From positions 1,148,999-1,212,998 of the forward strand of contig NW_022985554.1 in assembly GCF_010093815.1 (NCBI RefSeq): a stretch of 64,000 bases of DNA, written 5' to 3'. Shown in pieces: positions 34,014-43,827 of the stretch. A model generated the notes under the pieces. That model did not search any database and was not told the origin of the DNA. It was given only the letters and a program-made list of their open reading frames with translations. Position numbers and translations under genes: made by a program. Each line of letters begins with the position of its first letter. The stretch's first letter is position 1. This stretch comes from Pseudovirgaria hyperparasitica. Lineage: Eukaryota > Ascomycota > Dothideomycetes > Acrospermales > Acrospermaceae.

Positions 34014-35096
34014 CAATGGAGGTGACGGAGGTAAGGCTTCTATTGTGGTTGACAGCCGAGATCGTCGGATAAAGAGTTGGGTGATCGAGATGGGACCTTC
34101 TACAGAGGTTGAGAAGTTCAAATTGGTATTGTTGAGTCGAGAGTGGTGGATTATCGCCTTGAGCGTCGATGTCGAGCTTGGAGCTGGATCTCTAGGCGTT
34201 GATGAATTCGCGTCGTCGGAGAGCTATCGCGTTAGACCGGTTTAGGAGGAGGTAGCTTTACTCACGTGATATCTCCAGGATCTTATCTAATCGGACACAG
34301 CTGTCCTACAAATGCATGGATGGTTCTGCATGGAACCGCCAGTCGTGCTTTGTCTGGTGTCTCGCAGAATGCAGAATATCATAAGTAACCTCGTGGCAGT
34401 GCGTAGATAATATACTGCTTCACTTAGTGAAGCATACAACCACCAATCTCATTTCTCCAGAATATACTGCGACTTTTCAAAAGCATTGCACGCGCTGCAC
34501 GTCCTTCACCTTCGAATGCTCGTGCCAAACTCCACAATGTCTTGTCTGGATGGCCTCCACGCCGTGAGCTGGCGATACCCTCTTGCGTGCGTGATAGTGG
34601 ACATCTATTGGCAAGCACTGAGTGCTAGTGGAGCAGCGTCTGTTTCACGTCCATTCACGTTGGGCCACGCTGGGCCACCCTGAGCCTCGCTGGGCTTTGG
34701 AAGGCTCCACCCCTTTTGGGCGTCGGCGTCTCATGACCGCATCAACTCTGACTGGTACATCATACCTCCTTGGCTTGGTACTTAACCTCTTGCACCCCCA
34801 ACCGCACAACCTCAACACTCCGCGTCTTGCTTCCAATTTACGGTGTTGGAACTGTACGTCTGTGTTTGAAGGCTATCCTACCGGTTGCGACATCTTGTAA
34901 AGTCCCTCATCTGCCAGAAGCGGGGCAAATCACGCCGTCTTGCACACCGCTCGTATCTTATAGATCAGCGTCTACTTGCACCACGATTCGTGGCGCGGTG
35001 GAAAAATTCCTACCAAACACCAAACGATTGAATACTCACTCGATTAATCCATAGTTTCAGCCACCACGGGCGTCCACAGTCGTCTGTTCAGGATAT
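34014..35096. other. Intergenic, no feature seen
   Basis: This 1.08-kb spacer lies between the divergent proteasome gene and the Cys-motif gene. At 34660-34700 there are short imperfect repeats of the type GGGCCACGCTGGGCCACCCTGAGCCTCGCTGGGC. The promoters of both genes must lie here. No ORF supported. Confidence 0.55.
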
Positions 35097-36169
35097 ATGC
35101 AGCCAGTTCTAACGCACTTCTGCATGTCTTGCAACTATCACACTCCAGTAGCCTACACAGCAGCAGTTTTCTCACAGCTCCAGACTTGCAATCACGTAAG
35201 CCTAGTTTCGCAACTTATGATAGTCACTAATTCTCATCTCAGTGCGGTGCCCAAGCCAGTGGCCTAGTGAATCCCCCAACCGCAACCACCATGCAAGACA
35301 CAATGCAGCAGGATGAGCTAGCAAATCTCTTTTCACGAAATCTCAGCCTCCAGCACCAGGCTCATGAGCCTCAAGTAGAGCAGCAGGAGTCTAAACCCGT
35401 TTCTTCGCAGGCGGTTCCTCTTGAGCCCCAACCCATTACGTACATTTCCCAGCATTACACTCATTCCGCTCATGTTATTCCCAAGGCGCATTCCGAGCCT
35501 TCATCTATACATGTAGATAGCTCAGAGCTGGTAGCAATTCTCCTCAGGAATAGCATTGATCCTACTGCCCTGTCTCCTTCTCAAATCAATCTTTTCCAGA
35601 ACGCGGACGACGGACAAAAGCTGCGGCTTTTAGAACTATGGCGTATATCCCCTCCAAGCTACAACAAGAGTCAAGAACTGGGAGTGCCAGCGGACACGAC
35701 ACTCCAGCAAGAAGAGCATTTGGCCAGGCAAAGATATGAGGATACTGAACTTGTTAAGCAAAGGAAAGCCAATGAACAATCGATGTGGTCTGAGAACGAA
35801 CAAATGATGGAGGAGGACTCCGGAATAGGGATCTCACTGGCTGGTCTTGCCGCACAAAATCTTGCAGGCTCAACCTCCGCTGACCAGGGATGCCGAAGCG
35901 CAGAACCGTACATGGAATCAGGTTATGAGTATCTCGCCAAACGAGATTATGACGAGGAATCTCGCTCTCTTCGAGAGTCGAACAGGTACAATCAAGCCGT
36001 GGATCCAGTCTACAACAAACCCACAGGTGACTGGCTTTGGGGCAAACCGGGAGTTCAGGATATGGAAAATCAATATGGTGCCTATACGGCCATGAGAGAG
36101 TATGAGATCCAGCAACAGCGAGGTACTTACGTCGGCATCCACGGAATGGACGAGGATATGATCATGTAA
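35097..36169 (+). CDS. Hypothetical protein with an intron-split Cys4 (zinc-ribbon-like) N-terminus
   Basis: Exons are 35097-35195 and 35243-36169; the 47-nt intron has donor GTAAGC, a CTAAT branch-like site and acceptor CTCAG. The product has 341 residues. Exon 1 gives HFCMSCNYHTPVA and ends QLQTCNH; exon 2 opens CGAQASGL. The intron therefore sits inside a CxxC...CxxC arrangement like a small zinc ribbon at residues 9-35. The middle is Q/S-rich, with SSELVAILLRNSIDPTALSPSQINLFQNADDGQKLRLLELWRI about 115-155 forming a likely folded helical unit. The rest is acidic and Tyr/Met-rich. The family is not recognised and zinc binding is an inference. An ATG at 35291 would give a shorter 292-residue product without the Cys motif; the spliced form is preferred because phase, splice sites and motif agree. 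Confidence 0.65.
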
Positions 36170-36547
36170 ATATTGATAGTCCTACGCAAGTTTGTGGGAT
36201 CAGTTGGTGCACATCAATTGTTGTTTGATTTTGTTGGCATGACTATACCCAAAGATCGAGTTTTACTTGTTGGAGATCGAACACTGGTTGTTGAGGCGGA
36301 CGTCGAAGCGGCGATTTGGCATTCAGGATTATTCTGAACAGGACATTGTCGAGAGTATATTCTCATGAGGATAGCCTTCTGGATATTCTATTCCATGCAT
36401 ACCGCAATATTCTAAACGGTTCAATAACCTTTAAGCCTCGCGTGAATACTATCCTTTTCCATTACGCAATTTAGTTTTCTTTCCAGCAGCCGTGCATCGT
36501 AGATATCCATAGTCATTCAAGATGTTCCACCAAGCAGATCAGTACCA
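36170..36547. other. Intergenic, no feature seen
   Basis: This 378-nt stretch lies between two plus-strand genes. It should carry the 3' UTR of the Cys-motif gene and the promoter of the histidine phosphatase gene. No repeat or ORF noted. Confidence 0.55.
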
Positions 36548-37816
36548 ATGCTACGTCAAGACGGTATCTCATATTCACTGCAACCTTCGTCGGACATCCC
36601 GGCCGAACTGCCGTCGAGTCACAATCATCGTCATCCTCCTCGAGTGATCACGATGATCCACAACATATCACCTCATTTCCGATTTCTCGTCATATCAGGG
36701 CTCCTCCTACCATTGATCCTTCTGGTCATTCACCAACTTGATATATTTCCTCTGCAAACCTTCAAGTCCAAGAGAATGCCGCCTACATTAATACTGATTA
36801 GACATGCCCAGGCATTGCATAATGTCGCGCAGGGTAAGCTGTGACACTTCCAATAATCATGCGCAACTCATGCCGTAAGCTTGGTCATTCATGATCATCA
36901 CTTATTGATGGTATCTCAGATTGGTCTCTCCACGATCCGCCGCTATCGGAGCTAGGTGTGCAGCAATGCGAAGCGTTGAAAACGAGTTTACAAGGACTGC
37001 CCCTTGCGAAGGATATCGAGCTTGTTGTTGTTAGTCCGATGAGAAGGACACTACAAACGATGAAGTTGGGCTTGGGATGGAAAATTGATGAGGGTGTGCC
37101 GGTCTTGCCGGATGCAAAGTGGCAGGGTGAGTGTTTTTCTTAGTTCTTTCGTTAGTGGTCATCTGCGTCTGCTTGTCTCAATACTATGCTATCCAGACCG
37201 TTTTTCGAAAGTAGCTGGGGGCTTGGTTGAGGACCTCCAAGCTCTAAGAATGGTCGTAATGTCACGGGGCACGTCGTGGATTTTGGGCTTGAAGCCACGC
37301 GTCTACCTTTAATGGTACAGCTTTCGTTCAAACTCCACATACACTAATATGCCTCTAGAAAACTCCGACAAGCCCTGCGACACAGGCTCCCCCATCGCCA
37401 CCATACAATCCGAATACCCCGAGTACAACTACACCTCTGTCGACCCCATCTACCCCGAGAAGGTAAACCCACCAGACAACCTCTACGTCTTCACTCGAGC
37501 CGGCGTTCTCGCACGCGGCCAAGCTGCTCTTGCTGCTCTATACTCGCGCCCTGAAAAGGTCATCGCCGTAGTATCGCACTCCGCTTTCCTTCGCACCTCA
37601 GTATCGCAGTCGCACTACATGAATGCCGACTATCGGATCTTTGAGTATACGCTGGACAGTGGGAAGAATGGTGAGTTCAAGCTGAAGCAGTGGGTGGAGA
37701 CGGAGGAGAAAGGGGGTGCGCTGGGCTTGAGCCGGAAGGGGCTCCAGGAGATTAAGCCGACTGATTTTCCGAATAAGGCAAAGGGGGAGGATGTTCCTCA
37801 GTTGCCGAATGACTAG
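36548..37816 (+). CDS. Histidine phosphatase (phosphoglycerate mutase-like) protein
   Basis: Exons are 36548-36833, 36920-37126 and 37359-37816, phases matching, giving up to 316 residues. The catalytic RHA motif LILIRHAQALHNV has its phospho-acceptor His at 86. Next come DPPLSELGVQQCEAL, ELVVVSPMRRTLQT, a PCDTGS segment, and the second His in VVSHSAFLRT (His238). Reaction: phosphate-ester hydrolysis via a phosphohistidine; fungal members of this branch have no fixed substrate. Three starts are possible. ATG 36548 gives a polar leader plus a membrane segment (FLVISGLLLPLILLVIHQL). ATG 36653 keeps the membrane segment. ATG 36776 gives the bare catalytic domain, as in most relatives. Intron 2 is 232 nt, longer than the other introns here. 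Confidence 0.85.
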
Positions 37817-40133
37817 GTGCAAGGGCCGAACCTGAACTTGGCATTGAGCAATATAGGGGCTCGATGCGCTGAATGAGAGATAGACTTGCGGTTACGCGTG
37901 TTACATAGAAGTCGATCATGGAGGACCGAGTTTATGATTCTACAGTCACAAAAGTACAATACGCAGCTATTATCTCCTCGTGCATGTAACTATGGGTAGT
38001 ACACGCCGGTAGTCATGCGAGTCGTCATCATAAAGTTGGTGACGTAGTTTCTGATAGCGTTCTGGTATTGGCAGCAACTTTGTGCGACACAGTAGTCGAT
38101 GACTTAGACGTAGGTCAAAGTGATAAATATACGTGTAGTCGGATGTCTGCGCACGCACTGCCAAAACCGTCATGTCGACAGTACGGTTCCAGAGTAAGCA
38201 CTGTCTGAGCGAAATAGGCGCAAGGACTGAAGATGTTGCTATATCCGTCGGGCTCGAATCAGCTTTTGCTATTGATACTGGCTCTACATTGCTTGTCTCA
38301 CACACACGCCCCGATCAAGAGAATCCTTTCAGTCTCTATACGTCATATTATTTGACGATCTTAGATATAGACATAATTGATGTATAAGTATGGAGTTTGA
38401 GTAGCTATGTTAAGTTCAGGAGAGTCTATCAGGAATAGAAAAGTATACCTGAGAGCACATATCTAAATCTATCAAGGGACAACTGGGCGATCCAAAGCGA
38501 CGGAAAAGCAGTCAAAGCATGAGCCTGAAGATGATAACAAGAAATACATAGCTACAGGAAAATCTTTGCCAGTGAATTCTTTCGGTCTGGAAAGTGGCTC
38601 AAGGTGTTGCGTAGATACGTCAAAGCTTACTATGTGACGTTAGACACTGACAAGAGTATTGCTACTTATCAGGGACAGACATACAGTTCCATTCGATGTA
38701 ATATACATGGCTATGGTGATAGCCAGTGACCGAGTGAGTGATTTTGAATACGAACTCAACATAGGTGCGGTAGCTCCAAAAAATACCAAACGAGCAAATG
38801 GCCTAGCCTGGTCAGATCCATCACAATGACTAAGGTGTGTGGACATTGATGTGCGTGCCCCCGAGCTTTGCTACACTAATCCCTCCTGGAAGCATTCCAT
38901 ACTTACCCAGTAGGATCACAAACCGCATGAACGGGAGTTAGGACGATGAAGTTAATCGCAGATATCATCGGATATACAAGTTGGTAAAGTTCATCCGCGG
39001 TCCCTAGTTGGCAGAAGACGTCTAAAGCATGCCTCAAGGCACGTCTCAACTCTCAACTCATTGAATGTGCTGAGAACATACGGAGATGTCACGGATGGCG
39101 AAATCAGAAGACCTTGTCACAAGATAATACTCCTCATCCAGACACGAACGATGACGGTAGTATCAATGATGAAGATAGCGCAGGCTTCATTGCAGTAAAT
39201 GCGGCTTCGGAGGCTCTAAGCAATAAGACGATGAGGGCAGCTTGAAGAGGGACTAGATGAAACCGAGCGAAGCTCCTGATAGGCACAAGCTACAGGAGGC
39301 AGGATTCTACTTTCTCGGATTGAAGGGAGCTATCTCGCAACAAGAGAGAATGCAAATTTGAAGCAGGTAAAGAGCGATATGATATTTGACTGCTAGAAAC
39401 AGTGTGATGCTTGCATATAGTGACGTAGTGAGACGATGCACAATGGTTGACCTGATACGTTGCAGGCTGGCGCCCCACATCCTCGGTGAATAGTGGCATT
39501 GACAAGCATTTCAATAGGTTTATTATAGACTGTTCTCAAGGGTTTTCACTGTACAGGCATTGTTGCATCGCATACAATGTGCGGGTAACTTTATGAAACA
39601 CTCAATGAGTATGAACTGTCAGAGTTCGCGGCTGGAAAGATATTCGTAACAGCAGAGAGCAATTTAGTACCGTCCATGAAAATTTTATGGTCCCTGACTT
39701 TGCTCTAGCAGCTGACAGGCTTGAGATGTTCTGATGATTTTCAGTTATTACATATAGTTCTATAGCCATTTCCGCTAATTTTCCTGTATGAGATATGTTT
39801 CCAGTTGCCAGGGCGAGATGACACGTGAGTAAATAAGACTCAAGAAGCCAATGTAAATGGGAACAATGGAAAGTTGAAACTCTATTGACGAAATGATGGC
39901 CGATTCAGCTGCCCGTAGGATGTCAATGACGTGTGTTCCGCCTGAGCAATGACCTTTGTTGCATGTACATAGTACAGGACTGCCTGCCCACAATCACGAT
40001 TCCCAGCAACTCTGCACAAGTTATTCGTGAGAGATACCTCTGACATCTGCCCAGATATTATTACCAACACTTTATCAATCTTCACAATATCAAGTCCTTT
40101 CTTACCGTAATCATTGTCACCATATTTGGGAAC
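37817..40133. other. Gene-poor 2.3-kb region
   Basis: This region lies between the histidine phosphatase gene and the SprT-J gene, both on the plus strand. It is not strongly AT-biased, and no transposon ends or microsatellites were seen. One coding-like remnant occupies 39027-39245 (listed separately). The segment next to 40133 should contain the SprT-J promoter. Confidence 0.5.
39027..39245 (+). pseudogene. Coding-like remnant, no start codon
   Basis: A 72-codon open stretch reads ACLKARLNSQLIECAENIRR, then an acidic segment with DTNDDGSINDEDSAGFIAV and ends SNKTMRAA before TGA. Its composition is protein-like and helical at the start. There is no in-frame ATG, and no flanking exon could be joined. 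The family is unknown. It may be an exon of a dead gene or chance. Confidence 0.2.
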
Positions 40134-41888
40134 ATGTCGTACTGCGAACCTGACTTTGTCCCGGATCCTATGGACATTGACGACGACGATTTTGAAGTCA
40201 ATGGTACACCTCTGCAGGATTCTGTCGAAGGCTCCGCAGAAGAGCACAGGGTGGCCTATGATAGCCCCAAGAGTCCCCTTGTCGACTTATGGACTCCGTT
40301 TGATATCTTTGCTGAAGGTCAGCAACGCCGCGCGAAGGCAGACGAAGGGACCGAGTACAAATGCATACAAGAACACATCAATAGTCTGCAGGATTCGCCA
40401 CTTCATTCGGGCACAAGTAGAAAGCCGAACATCTACAGACCCATGAGCCCATCCCGTCTGAAGACAGAATACAGCGATGACAGACACACCAACTGGTGGC
40501 GACCAAGACCAAAGGCTGTGGAAGCTCTACAGTGCTTCATAGGGGCCTACGAAAAAAGGATCGGACGAGACATAGTGTTCAAGATGTTCAAAGACCTCGA
40601 CGATGCCCTGTTTGGTGGCTCTTTGTTGCACCGGGTACACATTTCGTGGTTCAGCAGTACTGGCGACTGTTGTAAGGTCGATGCGAGCAAGAATAATGAT
40701 ATCAGCATATATCTCAATGCGGCGAAAATAAGTGGAAGTTCCCCGGAGCTGTATGGAGCATACCTGCATGCCCTAGTACACGCTTTCATGAAATCGCAGA
40801 CCATTCTTCCGGATTACTGTTGTTCTGGACCCAGCAGCAAGTACAGGTCGAAAGAACATGACGATATATTCTACAGCATTCTGGCAAAGGCGAGTAGGCG
40901 TCTGGACCATGTGTTCGAACTACTTGTACAGGACGCGGAGATGTGCGAACAGAAAGGCTTTCTTCCAAGTCAGACACAGCGTGAGAACATCAGGAGGCAG
41001 TCACAAATCAATCGGACCGACAAGAAGCAGCCTGGTGATAATGTCTTCGCAGAGAAAAAGAAGGGGATTGGCGCAGATCAGGAATCAAGGCAAGGTACAC
41101 AGGATAATGGCGAGGACTTCTTTCACAAAAATACAGAGATACCACCACTGTTTGGAGAAAGTCGGCAAGCATATGATCGACAAAAACACAGCAGCTGTGC
41201 TGAACACACTCAGTTCCATGGCAATGCAAGAGGCTCCGCTCATGACAATGCGGATTATAAACAGTACTCGCAATTTGGAGGCAGGAGCAGAAAGGAACAT
41301 AAGAAAGCTCCAGCCGAGACACAGTGGAGGAACTGGTTCAGACAAGATGAAAAGGAGGAGAGAAGAGGCACTTTCGGTGATGACAGGCCGTATGAGGGCA
41401 GTCGCTACCAACGGCGTCATTACGATTACGACAAGAGCGAGGAGTCCAGCCATTATGCACCACCACCACCACCACCACCTCCTCCTCCTCCTCCTCCTCC
41501 TCCTCCTCCTCCTCCTTACGGTCATTCACAAGCTGGTAAAAATTATGGCTCTAGTGGATTCCCGAAGTATGAGCGGTATCAGCACCACTACCGGTACGAG
41601 CAACAAGCAAAACCAGACCCTCCGCCTGCATGGCAGCCACCACTACTTCCTCCCCCTCCACCCTCGAGTAATATATTCAATCCCTACACTGTACTTGGCA
41701 TTCATAGGACAGCGAGTATAGAAGAGATCGGGAAAGTTTATAAAAAGCTGGCGTTGGCGAATCATCCGGACAAAGCACATGATAAGAAAGAGGAGGCAAC
41801 GGAGAGGATGAAGGAAATTAATATGGCAAGAGAGATACTTGTTAATCCTAAGCGCCGAAAGGATTATGACACAAAGGGAAAATTTTGA
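40134..41888 (+). CDS. SprT-like domain / J-domain fusion protein with polyproline linker
   Basis: A single exon encodes 584 residues. The first 120 are acidic and disordered. Residues 125-280 match the SprT-like fold: FKDLDDALFGGSLLHRVHISWF, then LYGAYLHALVHAF with His212 and His216 in HxxxH spacing, and SKEHDDIFYSILAKAS supplying a possible third His ligand. The catalytic Glu of HExxH is Ala213 here. Residues 290-440 are Q/R/K-rich and disordered. A run of 19 prolines follows at about 443-461. The C-terminal J domain (about 515-580) has NPYTVLGIHRTASIEEIGKVYKKLALA, an intact HPD (544-546), and REILVNPKRRKDYD. J domains stimulate Hsp70 ATPase. SprT proteases (Spartan/Wss1) cleave DNA-protein crosslinks. 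A zinc-binding but non-proteolytic client-recognition role is inferred. Confidence 0.8.
   Translation: MSYCEPDFVPDPMDIDDDDFEVNGTPLQDSVEGSAEEHRVAYDSPKSPLVDLWTPFDIFAEGQQRRAKADEGTEYKCIQEHINSLQDSPLHSGTSRKPNIYRPMSPSRLKTEYSDDRHTNWWRPRPKAVEALQCFIGAYEKRIGRDIVFKMFKDLDDALFGGSLLHRVHISWFSSTGDCCKVDASKNNDISIYLNAAKISGSSPELYGAYLHALVHAFMKSQTILPDYCCSGPSSKYRSKEHDDIFYSILAKASRRLDHVFELLVQDAEMCEQKGFLPSQTQRENIRRQSQINRTDKKQPGDNVFAEKKKGIGADQESRQGTQDNGEDFFHKNTEIPPLFGESRQAYDRQKHSSCAEHTQFHGNARGSAHDNADYKQYSQFGGRSRKEHKKAPAETQWRNWFRQDEKEERRGTFGDDRPYEGSRYQRRHYDYDKSEESSHYAPPPPPPPPPPPPPPPPPPPYGHSQAGKNYGSSGFPKYERYQHHYRYEQQAKPDPPPAWQPPLLPPPPPSSNIFNPYTVLGIHRTASIEEIGKVYKKLALANHPDKAHDKKEEATERMKEINMAREILVNPKRRKDYDTKGKF
41460..41516 (+). 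repeat. In-frame (CCA)n(CCT)n trinucleotide repeat coding polyproline
   Basis: Nineteen proline codons occur in a row, CCA units followed by CCT units, inside the SprT-J gene. Length change by whole codons would alter only the linker between the two domains. Confidence 0.9.
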
Positions 41889-42513
41889 ACAGCCGCAGTA
41901 TATGTAGAGGAAGCAATGTAGCAGTCACAGACGGACGGGACCAACCAACCATGGTGGATATGGTAGACTATCAGGAGACTCACAAGTGTAGACAAGGAGA
42001 ATATGTCGCGGCACTTATTTTCATTCAGGTTTGAAGATCGTCTTTTGAGGAGGCAAAATTAATGACCTGAACCGTAAAAGTTTACGTCACAGAGAAATGA
42101 ATGGTTGGCAGTTGACCTTCGCTTAGGCTTTGTACGCCGATGAGGGTCTGTCTGTCGGAGGTCAGTATGTATAATAGTAGTTAATTTTCAGGTTATGCAG
42201 AGACCGTCCCGAAAGAACAGAGACGCCACAATTTTGTGAGTTAGTGCTCCAGCCCTCGCTCGACCACGGGAATAGCGTGAAACTGTGGAGATGCCTTCTT
42301 TATCCCCGAAAATCGACGCTAGCACCAAGGCTGGCCAATGGAAGCTCCGCTTCTTCGAAGTTGTCATCTGCTCGACGATTGGCCAGCCAGATCGCCCTCG
42401 GCAGACGGGCAAGAGTGTCTGCATCACCACTCTCTCTGCCACATCTGACCGTTTTGACCTCAAAACGCCTTTTCAACCTTTACCCCCTCTCCCTCTCCAC
42501 TCCACCATACACA
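41889..42513. other. Intergenic: SDHB promoter region
   Basis: This 625-nt stretch lies between the SprT-J stop and the SDHB start, both plus strand. The last 60 nt before the ATG are pyrimidine-rich (CCCCCTCTCCCTCTCCACTC), as is common upstream of fungal housekeeping genes. No other feature seen. Confidence 0.55.
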
Positions 42514-43507
42514 ATGGCAACCTCACGAGCTCTATCACGGCTTGCCCTCAGGCGCGCAGGTACGTGCGCACCCGCAAGGTCACTATACTCGCCAATGCTA
42601 ACAGCCGCATAGCAGCACCCACCTCGGTATTCACACGCACCTTCGCCACGGTCTCTCCCAGCCGCCCTGTCGTCCCCGAATCACAAACCTCGACCGCAAA
42701 AGAACCTTCGCCCGAAAAAGATGCTAGAATCAAGACCTTTCACATTTATCGCTGGAATCCTGATGAGCCGACCAGCAAGCCAAAGATGCAATCCTACACA
42801 CTGGATCTCAACAAGACCGGACCCATGATGCTCGACGCCCTGATCCGCATCAAAAACGAACTTGATCCTACCCTCACCTTCCGCCGTTCGTGCCGCGAGG
42901 GTATCTGTGGTAGCTGCGCCATGAACATTGACGGCGTGAATACACTGGCATGTTTGTGTCGTATTCCCACCGAGACAACCCAGGAATCACGCGTCTACCC
43001 ACTGCCACACATGTATGTGGTCAAGGATCTAGTGCCAGATTTGACGAACTTTTACAAGCAATACCGCTCAATCAAGCCGTACCTGCAGCGCGACACCCCG
43101 CCGCCAGATGTATGTCTCCTAAATAGCCAGCCTCCCTCTGGTGTCTCCTCTAGTAGTCATCCAAATGTACTAATACTTACCAGGGCCGTGAGAACCGTCA
43201 ATCCAAAGCCGAACGCCGCAAGCTTGACGGTCTTTATGAATGCATTCTCTGCGCCTGCTGCAGCACATCATGCCCGTCGTATTGGTGGAATCAAGAAGAA
43301 TACCTCGGTCCCGCCGTTCTCCTACAGTCATACCGGTGGATTGCTGATAGCCGTGACGAGAAGACGCAGGAGCGACAGGATGCGTTGAACAACAGTATGA
43401 GCCTGTACCGCTGTCACACAATCTTGAACTGCTCGCGCGTGTGTCCAAAGGGGCTGAATCCGGGTTTGGCGATCGCGGAGATCAAGAAGAGTATGGCGTT
43501 CACTTGA
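42514..43507 (+). CDS. SDHB: Succinate dehydrogenase iron-sulfur subunit, mitochondrial
   Basis: Exons are 42514-42559, 42613-43109 and 43184-43507, phases matching, giving 288 residues. The N-terminus [15 protein letters not shown] is a mitochondrial presequence. [2Fe-2S] cysteines lie in [18 protein letters not shown] and NTLACLC. The [4Fe-4S]/[3Fe-4S] cysteines lie in [12 protein letters not shown] and [18 protein letters not shown]. The His of RCHTIL (about residue 259), the usual site of SDHI fungicide resistance changes, is the wild-type His. Role: complex II subunit passing electrons from SDHA flavin to ubiquinone at the inner membrane. All ligands are present. The same frame is open upstream to 42285, but the ATG at 42514 with a short first exon gives the proper targeting sequence. 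Confidence 0.97.
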
Positions 43508-43827
43508 GCATCGCATGGACGATTAAAAGGCGTAGGGTTGTAGAAAGATTGCATGAGTATATGGGTCAGAGAGATTTTCTTATGTATATTTTGTGCTCGG
43601 AGTCGAGCATGCGACACTGCTTGATTGTGCAAGTGGCGTTTTAACTAGGCATGTAAAGCATAGCAACATTCAGCATTCAACAATCCATAATTGTGCCAAT
43701 ATTGTTCAGGTGATCTCACCGTTTGTCTAGTTATCCCAATTCGATAATGCTCGTACGAATCGCTGTCTGCTTACACTTCCAGCACCTTCACTTTCGTCAT
43801 GCACAACACAGACCTATCTCGGACTTG
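43508..43827. other. Convergent 3' region, no feature seen
   Basis: This 320-nt region lies between the SDHB stop and the stop of the TPR-MYND gene. It holds two 3' UTRs. No repeat or ORF of note. Confidence 0.55.

Noticed and set aside
42285-42513. In-frame upstream extension of SDHB
   Set aside because: It reads through the first intron and lacks a targeting sequence, while the short exon at 42514-42559 gives a proper mitochondrial N-terminus with good splice sites.
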